Shown here: positions 46,652 to 54,568 of the stretch, piece after piece | Position numbering within the stretch: the stretch's first letter is position 1 | Layout of the letters: each line of letters begins with the position of its first letter | DNA from: Pseudomonas protegens CHA0 | GTDB lineage: Bacteria; Pseudomonadota; Gammaproteobacteria; Pseudomonadales; Pseudomonadaceae | Assembly (NCBI RefSeq): GCF_000397205.1 | Contig: NC_021237.1 | Coordinates: 4,651,001 to 4,715,000, forward strand | DNA length: 64,000 nt | Direction: 5' to 3' | The notes under the pieces: model-generated | The model's database searches: none | Seen by the model: only the letters and a program-made list of their open reading frames with translations | Told to the model about the DNA's origin: nothing | Made by a program: the position numbers and the translations under genes

Positions 46652-47620
46652 ATGTCTTCCGCTCAATCGCTGACCGGCCTCCTCACCCAAGGCTTGCGCA
46701 AACTGACCGGCATCGACCGGTCCAGGCCAAAGGGCTACCGGGTAATCAACGTCGAGCTCAAGCAGCGCATCCACCTCAGCCCGTCCATGGCCCGCCTGGT
46801 GTTCACCGGCGAGGACATCGCCCAGGCGCGCACCCTGGCACCGGACCAGCGCATCAAGCTGCTGTTTCCCGGGGCCGATGGCACGCCCTCGCAACTGCCG
46901 GTGGAAGGCGACTGGCAGGCAGCCCGGCGCAAGCTGCCGGCCGAGCAGCAACCGCCAATGCGCACCTACACCATTCGCGCCCTGCGCCTGCAGCCTGCGC
47001 AAATGGATGTGGATTTCGTCCTGCACGGGGTCAACGGCCCGGCCTCCGCCTGGGCCACCCATGCCCGGCCCGGCGACCGCCTGCAGATGGTGGTGCCGAA
47101 CAAGGCCTACAGCGGCGACCCCGGTGGTTATGAATGGCTGCCGCCGGCAGGGATCCGCAAGGTGCTGTTGATGGGCGATGAAACCGCGCTGCCGGCGATT
47201 GCCGGCATTCTGGAAGAACTGCAGGGTTATCCGGACCATCCGGATGTGCAGGCGTTTATCGAAGTGCCCTATGAAAGCGATTGCATCGACCTGCGCTGCC
47301 ACCCGCTGGCGCGGATCAACTGGTTGCCCCGGGACCTGCTGGGCGCACGCCATGGCGAAACCCTGATCCATGCCGCCCGGGAGCTGGCCGAACTGCCGCC
47401 GGCCAACAGCCAGCGCCGGCCGATCAAGGTTTCCGAACGCAACGACGAACAGCGCCTCTGGGAAACCGCCCAACCGGCGGACAACGATTTCTACGCCTGG
47501 GTGGCCGGCGAGTCGGCCACGGTGATGAACATTCGCCGCCACCTGATCAACGAGCGCGGCCAGGAGCGTCGCAACCTGACCCTGATGGGCTACTGGCGCC
47601 TGGGCAGCTCCCTGGGTTGA
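46652..47620 (+). CDS. Siderophore-interacting protein (FAD/NAD(P)H ferric-siderophore reductase)
   Basis: 322-aa cytoplasmic flavoprotein of the SIP/ViuB family. Visible are the flavin-binding motif MRTYTIRALR, the nucleotide-binding signature VLLMGDETALPAIAGILEEL (around residue 174), and the family C-terminus LTLMGYWRLGSSLG. Such enzymes reduce ferric siderophores to release iron. The open frame extends upstream to 46460, but that part covers the IS boxes; ATG 46652 (MSSAQSLTGLLTQGLRKLTG) gives the normal size. The IS box directly upstream suggests pyoverdine-regulon control. It may reduce ferripyoverdine or another ferric chelate; the substrate is not shown by the sequence. Confidence 0.88.
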   Translation: MSSAQSLTGLLTQGLRKLTGIDRSRPKGYRVINVELKQRIHLSPSMARLVFTGEDIAQARTLAPDQRIKLLFPGADGTPSQLPVEGDWQAARRKLPAEQQPPMRTYTIRALRLQPAQMDVDFVLHGVNGPASAWATHARPGDRLQMVVPNKAYSGDPGGYEWLPPAGIRKVLLMGDETALPAIAGILEELQGYPDHPDVQAFIEVPYESDCIDLRCHPLARINWLPRDLLGARHGETLIHAARELAELPPANSQRRPIKVSERNDEQRLWETAQPADNDFYAWVAGESATVMNIRRHLINERGQERRNLTLMGYWRLGSSLG

Positions 47621-47648
47621 GCCCCACCAACCGCCCCACCCTCTTCCC

Positions 47649-47782
47649 TGTAGCCGCTGCCGAGCCCGCGAAGCTGCACAAAGGCCCGCCGGGCCTTGCT
47701 TGGCGATCGCCAGCCGAACCCCTGGCGAGCTCGGGATTTTTGCGCCCCTGCGCGCCGTGCGCAGCCTGCGCCAGTGGCTACA
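47649..47782. repeat. Second REP-like element with inverted ends
   Basis: Bounded by inverted TGTAGCC (47649) and GGCTACA (47776). It contains GTAGCCGCTGCCGAG, a REP type different from the array after fpvA, and an internal palindrome AAGGCCCGCCGGGCCTT (47681-47697) that could end the convergent transcripts of the reductase gene and pvdG. It fills the gap between those genes. Confidence 0.6.
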
Positions 47783-47801
47783 GCAAGCAAGTGTGTAGCC
47801 G

Positions 47802-48542
47802 CTAGGAAACCGCGGCTACCGGTTGCAGGTGGCGGCGGCGATGCACCTCCAGATGGCCCTTGAGCAGGCTCAGCACCTTGGCCTCGTGCTCGTGGATGAA
47901 GAAGTGCCCGCCCGCCAGCATGTCCACCGAAAAACTGCCGTGGGTTTCCTTGCTCCAGCCGATCAGTTGCTCGGTGGTGGCGCGATCCGTCTTGCCGCCC
48001 AGCACATGCACCGGGCAATTGAGCAGTGGCCGTTGCACCGGGCGAAAGCGCCCGCACAAGAGAAAGTCGGCCCGCAGGATCGGCAAGGTCAGGCTCATCA
48101 GTTCCTGGTTGGCCAGCACTTCTTCACTGGTGCCGTTGAGGGTGCGCAACTGTTCGATCAGTTGCTCATCGGTCTTGGGCTCGGCAAACCCCCGGTCGTA
48201 TTCGGTGCGCAGGGTCGGCGCAGCAGTGCCCGAGGCAAACAGCGCCACCGGCTCCGGGCACCCCAGGGCGCGCAGGGCATGGGCCAGTTCGCAGGCCAGC
48301 AAGGCGCCCAGGCTGTGGCCGAACAGGGCGTAAGGGGTGCGCAGCGTGCCCCGGATTTCCAGGGCAAGCTGCCGCGCCAGCTCGCGCATGTCGGTGTGCA
48401 GCGGCTCGGCATAACGGGCGCCACGCCCGGGCAGCTCCAGCGGTTGCAGGTGCAGCCACTGCGGCAGCTTGCGGCGCCAGCGGCTGTAGACCATGGCGCT
48501 GGCGCCGGAATACGGCAGGCACAGCAGGTTCAACTGAGTCAC
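47802..48542 (-). CDS. pvdG: PvdG, type II thioesterase
   Basis: 246-aa external thioesterase of the GrsT/RifR family that clears misprimed or stalled carrier proteins of the pyoverdine NRPSs. Features are LLCLPYSGASAMVYSRW near the N-terminus, LELPGRGAR, the nucleophile in FGHSLGALLACELAH (Ser77), and a late GGHFFIHEH with the catalytic His. Cytoplasmic. An IS box of the TAATT type sits 32 bases upstream, so it is expressed with the synthetases although transcribed separately from them. Confidence 0.93.
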   Translation of the reverse strand: MTQLNLLCLPYSGASAMVYSRWRRKLPQWLHLQPLELPGRGARYAEPLHTDMRELARQLALEIRGTLRTPYALFGHSLGALLACELAHALRALGCPEPVALFASGTAAPTLRTEYDRGFAEPKTDEQLIEQLRTLNGTSEEVLANQELMSLTLPILRADFLLCGRFRPVQRPLLNCPVHVLGGKTDRATTEQLIGWSKETHGSFSVDMLAGGHFFIHEHEAKVLSLLKGHLEVHRRRHLQPVAAVS

Positions 48543-48574
48543 GGTTATTCCCTCGACGGATGGACGCTAAAGAA

Positions 48575-48598
48575 ACGCAGCACGAGGGGAACAAATTA
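48575..48598 (-). promoter_or_regulatory. Variant PvdS IS box of pvdG
   Basis: Minus-strand TAATT, 16 bases, CGT, 32 bases before the pvdG ATG. Confidence 0.7.
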
Positions 48599-48612
48599 GT
48601 CCACCGATCACC

Positions 48613-49785
48613 TCAGCGCATGCGCCGATAGCTCTGCAACGCCGCCCCCAGTACCACCGCGCCGCCCGCCAGGGCCAGCCAGAAGCCGCTGCGGGCGCCG
48701 AACTGGTCCACCAGTGCTCCGGACCCCGCGGCCCCCAGGGCCACGCCGATGCTCAGGCCGGTGACCAGCCAGGTCAGGCCCTCGGTGAGCTTGGCCGGCG
48801 GCACGCTGCGTTCCACCAGGGCCATCGCGACGATCAGGGTCGGCGAGAAAAACAGCCCGGCAACGAACACCGCCAGGGACAGGCCGAGGATGTTGCTCGC
48901 CAGCAGCAGCGGCAAGGTGGTCAGCGCCGTGGCGATGCCGCCGTACATGAACAGCCGGGGCAAGGGCGTGGCCAGTTTCAGGGCGCCAAAGGCGATGCCC
49001 GCCAGGCATGAGCCGATCGCGTACACCGAGAGCACGATGCTCGCCGCCGCCGGCTGCCCCTGTTGCTGGGCGAAGGCCACGCTGACCACGTCCACCACCC
49101 CGACGATGGTGCCCATGGCGGTCATCAGCAACAGCAGCAGGCGGATTTCCACCGAGCGAATGATCGAGCCAGCGTGCCCTTCCTCATGGGGATGGACCGG
49201 CGGCTCGGTGCTCTTCTGCATGACGAACACACTGACCCCCAGCACCAGCATCAGCAGCGCCGCCAGGGGCCCGGCTTCGGGAAACAGGCCGACGCTGAGG
49301 CCCACCGACAAGGGCGGGCCGACAATGAAGCAGACCTCATCGAGCACCGACTCCAGGGCATAGGCGGTCTGCAGCTGCGGCTGGCCGCGGTACAGCTCGG
49401 TCCAGCGGGCACGGACCATGGCCGACATGCTGGGCATGCAGCCGGCCAGGGCGGCGCAGAGGAACAGGGTCCAGTGCGGGGCCTGCAAGCGGGTGCACAG
49501 CAGCAGGGCCAGCAGCGCCCCACCCCCCAGGCCGGCGGCCAGGGGCAATATCCGGCTCTGGCCGTAACGGTCCACCAGGCGCGATACCTGGGGCGCGCAG
49601 AACGCCGTGGCCAGGGCGAACGTCGCCGCCACCGAGCCGGCCAGGGCGTACCCGCCGTGCAGTTGAGCCAGCATGGTGATCAGGCCGATGCCGGTCATGG
49701 AGATCGGCATGCGCGCGATCATCCCGGCCAGCACAAAGGCCCGGCTGCCGGGGGCCTTGAACAGTTCGCGGTAGGGGTTTGCCAT
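48613..49785 (-). CDS. MFS transporter, probable drug or metabolite exporter
   Basis: 390-aa protein with about 12 hydrophobic segments (for example GSVAATFALATAFCAPQV, LGGGALLALLLC, IVGPPLSVGLSVGLF). The loop after helix 2 reads VSRLVDRYGQSR, a D-R-x-G-type MFS motif. Start ATG 49785 is preceded by a clear AAGGAG. It is divergent from a TetR gene with two perfect palindromes between them, the usual layout of a substrate-inducible exporter. The substrate is unknown. It is close to pvdG, but no IS box precedes it, so a pyoverdine role is unsupported. Confidence 0.85.
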   Translation of the reverse strand: MANPYRELFKAPGSRAFVLAGMIARMPISMTGIGLITMLAQLHGGYALAGSVAATFALATAFCAPQVSRLVDRYGQSRILPLAAGLGGGALLALLLCTRLQAPHWTLFLCAALAGCMPSMSAMVRARWTELYRGQPQLQTAYALESVLDEVCFIVGPPLSVGLSVGLFPEAGPLAALLMLVLGVSVFVMQKSTEPPVHPHEEGHAGSIIRSVEIRLLLLLMTAMGTIVGVVDVVSVAFAQQQGQPAAASIVLSVYAIGSCLAGIAFGALKLATPLPRLFMYGGIATALTTLPLLLASNILGLSLAVFVAGLFFSPTLIVAMALVERSVPPAKLTEGLTWLVTGLSIGVALGAAGSGALVDQFGARSGFWLALAGGAVVLGAALQSYRRMR

Positions 49786-49842
49786 TTATAACGACTCCTT
49801 GGGGGGCTGCAACTTGCCACAAAGGGCAGGCACAGTAGAAAC

Positions 49843-49859
49843 ACATACGCCTCGTATGT
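49843..49859. promoter_or_regulatory. TetR operator, copy 1
   Basis: Perfect inverted repeat ACATACGcctCGTATGT, 58 bases upstream of the MFS ATG. Confidence 0.75.
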
Positions 49860-49873
49860 TAAAAATCATGTAA

Positions 49874-49890
49874 ACATACGCCTCGTATGT
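49874..49890. promoter_or_regulatory. TetR operator, copy 2
   Basis: The same 17-base palindrome repeated 31 bases (about three helical turns) from copy 1, 31 bases before the TetR ATG. Confidence 0.75.
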
Positions 49891-49920
49891 CAACCCGCCA
49901 TTTGTTGGAGAACTGTGTCC

Positions 49921-50508
49921 ATGAGCAGCCGCCCACGCGCCGCGATGATCGAGCAAACCCGCGCCAGGCTGATTGCCAGCGCGCGCCAGGCCTTTGCCCG
50001 CCTGGGCTACGCCAAGACCTCGATGGACGACCTGACCGCCGAAGCCGGGCTGACCCGGGGCGCGCTGTATCACCACTTCGGTGACAAGCAGGGGTTGCTG
50101 GCGGCGGTGGTGGAGCAGATCGACAGTGAAATGGATGAGCGCCTGGAGGCCATTTCCGCAGCGGCCAGTGATCCCTGGCAAGGCTTTGCCCAGCGCTGCC
50201 GGGCCTACCTGGAAATGGCCCAGGAAGCCGAAATCCGCCGCATCGTCCTGCAGGATGCCCGGGCCGTACTGGGGCAACGGCAGCCAGCCGAGGAACACTG
50301 CATCGACTCCCTCAGCCGCCGCCTGCAAGCGCTGGTCGAAGCCGGGCTGATCACGCCCGCGCCGAGCCAGGCCCTGGCGCGCCTGATCAACGGCAGCCTG
50401 GTGGACGCGGCGCTGTGGATCGCCGCCGCCGAGCAGCCCGGGCAACGCCTGCAACAAGCCCTGCAAGCGCTTGAGCTGCTACTGCGCGGGCTGCAACCAC
50501 CGCGCTGA
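49921..50508 (+). CDS. TetR/AcrR-family repressor
   Basis: 195-aa regulator. N-terminal helix-turn-helix: ARQAFARLGYAKTSMDDLTAEAGLTRGALYHHFGDK, a textbook TetR DNA-binding domain. The C-terminal half is the variable ligand-binding and dimerisation domain. Start at ATG 49921, with GGAG 10 bases upstream; a GTG at 49915 lies too close to that site. It most likely represses itself and the divergent MFS gene through the two identical palindromes in between. Confidence 0.9.
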   Translation: MSSRPRAAMIEQTRARLIASARQAFARLGYAKTSMDDLTAEAGLTRGALYHHFGDKQGLLAAVVEQIDSEMDERLEAISAAASDPWQGFAQRCRAYLEMAQEAEIRRIVLQDARAVLGQRQPAEEHCIDSLSRRLQALVEAGLITPAPSQALARLINGSLVDAALWIAAAEQPGQRLQQALQALELLLRGLQPPR

Positions 50509-50620
50509 ACTGAACTCCTGAACCGCGTCCGGGGTCAGCACAACAGGGGCCACTGATGCGTTGCGTGTCGCATGGGCGCATCAGCCCCGGCCTTCGACAG
50601 CGGCGACAGGAGTGCAGTGC

Positions 50621-51421
50621 ATGCAGATATCCCTCGACCAGCAGGTAGCCCTGGTCACTGGCGCCAGCTCCGGCATTGGCGCCGCCACCGCAATCGCCCT
50701 GGCGGCGGCCGGTGCCAGCGTGGTGCTCAACTACAACTCCCAGGCCGCGCCGGCCGAGCAGTTGGCCGCGCGGATCAATGCCGAAGGCGGCCGGGCCATT
50801 GCCATTGGCGCCGATGTGGCCGATGAGGCCCAGGTCGAGGCGCTGTTCGCCCAGGCCATCGAGGCCTTTGGTTTTCTCGACATCCTGGTGGCCAATTCCG
50901 GCCTGCAAAAGGATGGGCCGGCCGCCAGCCTGAGCCTGGACGACTGGAACCGGGTGATCGGCGTCAATCTCACCGGGCAGTTCCTCTGTGCTCGCGCGGC
51001 GCTGAACATCTTCCAGCGCCAGGGGGTGCGCGCCGGGGTGTCCAAGGCGGCGGGCAAGATCATCCACATGAGTTCGGTGCACCAGTTGATTCCCTGGGCC
51101 GGGCACGTGAATTACGCGGCTTCCAAGGGCGGCGTGGACATGCTGATGCGCACCCTGGCCCAGGAAGTCAGCCAGCAGCGGATCCGCATCAACGGCATCG
51201 CCCCGGGGGCGATCCGCACCGCCATCAACCGCACCGCCACCGAGGGCGCGGCAGAGCAGGAACTGCTCAAGCTGATTCCCTACGGCCGGGTCGGCGACCC
51301 CGAGGATGTGGCCAATGCCGCGCTATGGCTGGCCTCGGACGCCTCCGACTATGTGGTCGGCAGCACCCTGTTCATCGACGGCGGCATGAGCCTCTATCCG
51401 GAGTTTCGCGGCAATGGCTGA
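50621..51421 (+). CDS. Short-chain dehydrogenase/reductase, glucose 1-dehydrogenase-like
   Basis: 266-aa classical SDR. NAD(P) motif TGASSGIG near residue 15; catalytic Ser in HMSSVHQL and YxxxK in NYAASK; C-terminal GSTLFIDGGMSLYPEF, common in glucose 1-dehydrogenase-like members. The frame is open upstream from 50561, but ATG 50621 has AGGAG about 10 bases before it. Its last 8 bases overlap the GH15 gene, so the two are translationally coupled and may act on the same sugar. Confidence 0.88.
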   Translation: MQISLDQQVALVTGASSGIGAATAIALAAAGASVVLNYNSQAAPAEQLAARINAEGGRAIAIGADVADEAQVEALFAQAIEAFGFLDILVANSGLQKDGPAASLSLDDWNRVIGVNLTGQFLCARAALNIFQRQGVRAGVSKAAGKIIHMSSVHQLIPWAGHVNYAASKGGVDMLMRTLAQEVSQQRIRINGIAPGAIRTAINRTATEGAAEQELLKLIPYGRVGDPEDVANAALWLASDASDYVVGSTLFIDGGMSLYPEFRGNG

Positions 51422-53240
51422 CCAGCATCCCACGGCACAACGCCCCATCGACGCCCACGGCATCATCGGCGACATGCGCAGCGCCGCCCTGGTCGACGAC
51501 CAGGGCAGCATCGACTTCTTCTGCTGGCCGGAGTTCGACAGCCCGAGCATCTTCTGCTCGCTGCTGGACTCCCCCGCCGCCGGGATCTTCGAACTGGCAC
51601 CGGTGCTGGCCGACGCCCGGCGCCAGCAGATCTACCTGCCCGACAGCAACGTCCTGCAGACCCGCTGGCTGGGAACCGAGGCGGTGGTGGAAGTCACCGA
51701 CCTGCTGACCATCGACGACGACCCCGAGCAGCTGCCGCTGCTGATCCGCCGGGTACGGGTGGTCAGCGGCCAGGCCACCCTGCGCCTGCACTGCGCGCCG
51801 CGCCTGGACTATGGCCGGGCCGCCACCGGGGCACGACAGGAAGGCGACTCGGTGTGCTTCGAAGCCCCCGGGCAGCCCGGGCTGCGCCTGCTGGGCGACC
51901 AGCCGCTTTACCTTGAACGGGACTCGGCCCGGGCCGAGTTCGTGCTGCAACAGGGCCAGGGCGCCGAATTCATCCTCGGTGGCGTCGACGATCTGCGGGT
52001 GCGGCACGGCGATAGCGAGCTGCACCTTACGCGCACCCTGAAGTTCTGGCGCGACTGGATCGGCCAGTCCAACTACCGCGGCCGCTGGCGCGAGATGGTC
52101 AACCGTTCGGCCCTGGCGCTGAAACTGCTGACCTCCAGGCGCCATGGCGCGATCCTCGCGGCGGCCACCTTCGGCCTGCCGGAAAGCCCCGGCGGCGAAC
52201 GCAACTGGGACTACCGCTACACCTGGGTACGCGACGCCTCGTTCACCGTCTACGCCTTCATGCGCCTGGGTTTCGTCGAGGAGGCCAACGCCTACATGGG
52301 CTGGCTGCGGGGCCGGGTCAGCGACTGCCATGGGCAACCGATGAAGCTCAATATCCTGTACGGCATCGACGGCCGCCAGGAGTTGCCGGAGACCGAGCTT
52401 GGGCACCTCTCCGGGCACGGCGGCGCGCAACCGGTGCGCATCGGCAACCAGGCCTACGACCAGGTGCAGCTGGATATCTTCGGCGAGCTGCTGGATGCGG
52501 TGTACCTGGTGAACAAGTACGGCGAGGCCATCTCCCACGAAGGCTGGAAACACACGGTACAGGTGGTGGACCAGGTCTGTGACAGCTGGCAGAGCAAGGA
52601 TGTGGGCATCTGGGAGATGCGCGGCGAGCAGCACCACTTCCTGCACTCGCGGCTGATGTGCTGGGTGGCGGTGGACCGCGCCATCCGCCTGGCCTCCAAG
52701 CGTTCGCTGCCGGCCCCCTTCGCCCGCTGGGACCAGACCCGGCAAGCCATCTACGACGATATCTGGAGCCGGTTCTGGAACCAGAAGCACGGGCATTTCG
52801 TCCAGCACATCGGCAGTACCGCCCTGGACGGTTCGATGCTGCTGATGCCCCTGGTGCGCTTTGTCAGCGCCAAGGACCCGCGCTGGCTGGCGACCCTGGA
52901 TGCCATCGAAAAGAGCCTGGTGCGTGACGGCATGGTCTACCGCTACCGCAATGACGACAGCCAGATCGACGGCCTGGCCGGCACCGAAGGCGCCTTCGCC
53001 GCCTGCTCGTTCTGGTACGTCGAATGCCTGGCCCGCGCCGGGCGCCTGGAGCAGGCGCACCTGGAGTTCGAGCAACTGCTGCGCTATGCCAACCCCCTGG
53101 GCCTGTACGCCGAGGAGTTCGACAGCCACGGCCGTCACCTGGGCAACACGCCCCAGGCCCTGACGCACCTGGCGCTGATCAGCGCGGCAAGTTTTCTCGA
53201 CCGGCGCTTGAGTGGCGACAAGAGCGTCTGGCAACCTTGA
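51414..53240 (+). CDS. GH15-family glucosidase (glucoamylase/trehalase-like)
   Basis: 608-aa protein with the N-terminal beta-sandwich and C-terminal toroid of bacterial GH15-like enzymes. Signature segments: YRYTWVRDASFTVYAFMRLG (about residue 270), GIWEMRGEQHHFLHSRLMCW (about 400, with the likely acid Glu), and DGLAGTEGAFAACSFWYVEC (about 524, with the likely base Glu). No signal peptide, so it is cytoplasmic. The known activities of this group are alpha-glucan or trehalose hydrolysis; the substrate here is not determined. The coupling with an SDR dehydrogenase suggests that released glucose is oxidised. Confidence 0.87.
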   Translation: MADQHPTAQRPIDAHGIIGDMRSAALVDDQGSIDFFCWPEFDSPSIFCSLLDSPAAGIFELAPVLADARRQQIYLPDSNVLQTRWLGTEAVVEVTDLLTIDDDPEQLPLLIRRVRVVSGQATLRLHCAPRLDYGRAATGARQEGDSVCFEAPGQPGLRLLGDQPLYLERDSARAEFVLQQGQGAEFILGGVDDLRVRHGDSELHLTRTLKFWRDWIGQSNYRGRWREMVNRSALALKLLTSRRHGAILAAATFGLPESPGGERNWDYRYTWVRDASFTVYAFMRLGFVEEANAYMGWLRGRVSDCHGQPMKLNILYGIDGRQELPETELGHLSGHGGAQPVRIGNQAYDQVQLDIFGELLDAVYLVNKYGEAISHEGWKHTVQVVDQVCDSWQSKDVGIWEMRGEQHHFLHSRLMCWVAVDRAIRLASKRSLPAPFARWDQTRQAIYDDIWSRFWNQKHGHFVQHIGSTALDGSMLLMPLVRFVSAKDPRWLATLDAIEKSLVRDGMVYRYRNDDSQIDGLAGTEGAFAACSFWYVECLARAGRLEQAHLEFEQLLRYANPLGLYAEEFDSHGRHLGNTPQALTHLALISAASFLDRRLSGDKSVWQP

Positions 53241-53306
53241 GCCCGGCCCCGGTGCTGAGACCGGGGCGCTCTTCCCTTGGTGCCCGACAGAAATGGAACT
53301 CGCCCC

Positions 53307-53684
53307 ATGCCCGACTCGCCGATCATCGCCGTGATGATCCATGCCGCCGACTGGCGTGCCGCCACCCATTGGTACGCCCAGGCCTTTCCCCAGGCCCGCC
53401 GGGTCCTGCACGAGCCGGATGATTTCGGCCATTTGCAGCTCGCGGGCCTGTCCCTGGAAATCGTCCCCTGCGACGCCAAGGTCGGCCAGGGGCCGGCGGG
53501 CACGGTGGTGTACTGGCAGGTCGCCGATCTGCCCGGCCAGGTGCAGCGCCTGACCGGGCTGGGTGGGCGCCTGTATCGCGGGCCCATGGTCATTGAAGGC
53601 GGCGACTCGATCTGCCAGGTGCAGGACCCCTGGGGCAACTGCATCGGCCTGCGCCAGCCGGCCCGTTTGGGGCAAGCGTCATGA
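53307..53684 (+). CDS. VOC-superfamily (glyoxalase/bleomycin-resistance fold) protein
   Basis: 125 residues. A single VOC domain: AVMIHAADWRAATHWYAQAF at the N-terminus, VQDPWGNCIGLRQPARLG at the C-terminus. The Asp-Pro-x-Gly-Asn strand is typical of lactoylglutathione-lyase-like or dioxygenase-like proteins. Start at ATG 53307. It overlaps the next gene by 4 bases (ATGA). Function unknown. Confidence 0.8.
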   Translation: MPDSPIIAVMIHAADWRAATHWYAQAFPQARRVLHEPDDFGHLQLAGLSLEIVPCDAKVGQGPAGTVVYWQVADLPGQVQRLTGLGGRLYRGPMVIEGGDSICQVQDPWGNCIGLRQPARLGQAS

Positions 53685-54142
53685 ACCAGGTGCTGCTGAT
53701 CATCGACGTGCAACCCTGCTTCAACCCTCCGCAGTGGCTGGTGGACGGCATCAACCGCCTGCTCGGGCGCATGCCCTCGGTGGCCACGGTGGAGCGCCAT
53801 GATGAAAGCCGCACGCCCTTCGCCCGGCAACTGGGCTGGCAGCCGGCGGTGGATGACCAGAGCCTGGTGGCCGCCGACAATGTCTTCATCAAGCACGGCT
53901 ACGGGCCGACGACGGAGATTCTCGAGCACCTCAAAAGCCTCGCCCCCGAGCGCGTGCTGGTGTGCGGTATCCAGACCGACACCTGCGTGCTGGCCGCAGG
54001 TTTTGCCCTGTTCGATGCCGGCTTGCAGCCGACCCTGCTCACCGACCTGACCGTGGGTTCGTCCCTGGACCGCAGCGGCGGCCTGGGCATCGACCTGTGG
54101 CGGCATCACTTCAGGCACCTGGCCCGCAGCGACGAACTCTAG
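53681..54142 (+). CDS. Isochorismatase-family cysteine hydrolase
   Basis: 153 residues. The catalytic triad of the cysteine hydrolase family is visible: Asp9 in LLIIDVQPCF, Lys71 in VFIKHGYGPT and Cys102 in GIQTDTCVLAAGF. Short for the family but the core is complete. Cytoplasmic. Translationally coupled to the VOC gene; the pair may process a small amide or thioester metabolite, which cannot be named from sequence. Confidence 0.85.
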   Translation: MNQVLLIIDVQPCFNPPQWLVDGINRLLGRMPSVATVERHDESRTPFARQLGWQPAVDDQSLVAADNVFIKHGYGPTTEILEHLKSLAPERVLVCGIQTDTCVLAAGFALFDAGLQPTLLTDLTVGSSLDRSGGLGIDLWRHHFRHLARSDEL

Positions 54143-54338
54143 GGGCCGGCTTGCGGGCCCCTTCGCTGGCAAGCCAGCTCCTACAGCCCTCAGGTGGCAG
54201 CGCCGTTGCGTAGGTGCCGGCTTGCCGGCGAAGGCAATCTTGCGGGCCTCTTCGCTGGCAAGCCAGCGCATACAGCCGTCAAGTGGCAGCACCGTTGCGT
54301 AGGAGCCGGCTTGCCGGCGAAGGCGATCTTGCGGGCCA
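54142..54338. repeat. Three REP hairpins of the same family as the array after fpvA
   Basis: Copies begin near 54142 (partial), 54210 and 54299 (partial, 3' arm lost). They show GGCTTGCCGGCGAAGG and the inverted CTTCGCTGGCAAGCCAGC; copies 2 and 3 are 89 bases apart. They follow the isochorismatase stop directly. Confidence 0.85.
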
Positions 54339-54382
54339 CACAGCGCTAGAGTCCGCATTCGCGCTCCCTCACCAGGCCCCTC

Positions 54383-54568
54383 ATGAGCTTCAGCGTCGGC
54401 CTGCGCTGCTACGTGCACATCAAGGGCCCCGAACCGTAGGGCCACAGTTCCCTGGAAGACATCCGCCGGCTGCTGGCGCGACGCCCACGGGCTGCATGCC
54501 GCTGCAGCTTGAGGACAGCACGCAAGTTTTGCGCTAGCTTTTCCCGGCCCACCGGATCCGGAGTCGTC
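54383..54568 (+). pseudogene. Possible decayed coding fragment
   Basis: An ATG at 54383 opens MSFSVGLRCYVHIKGPEP and hits TAG; the same frame then continues (GHSSLEDIRRLLARRP) to about 54568. A single-base change of the TAG to TGG would restore a longer frame. No family is recognised, so this could equally be plain spacer. The rest of the 54339-54568 gap shows nothing else. Confidence 0.2.

Noticed and set aside
48613..49785. MFS transporter as a pyoverdine exporter
   Set aside because: It has no IS box, it has its own TetR operator pair, and dedicated exporters PvdE and PvdT-OpmQ are already present.
49887..50084. Short frame overlapping the TetR start
   Set aside because: It is in another frame of the TetR gene and starts in the operator.
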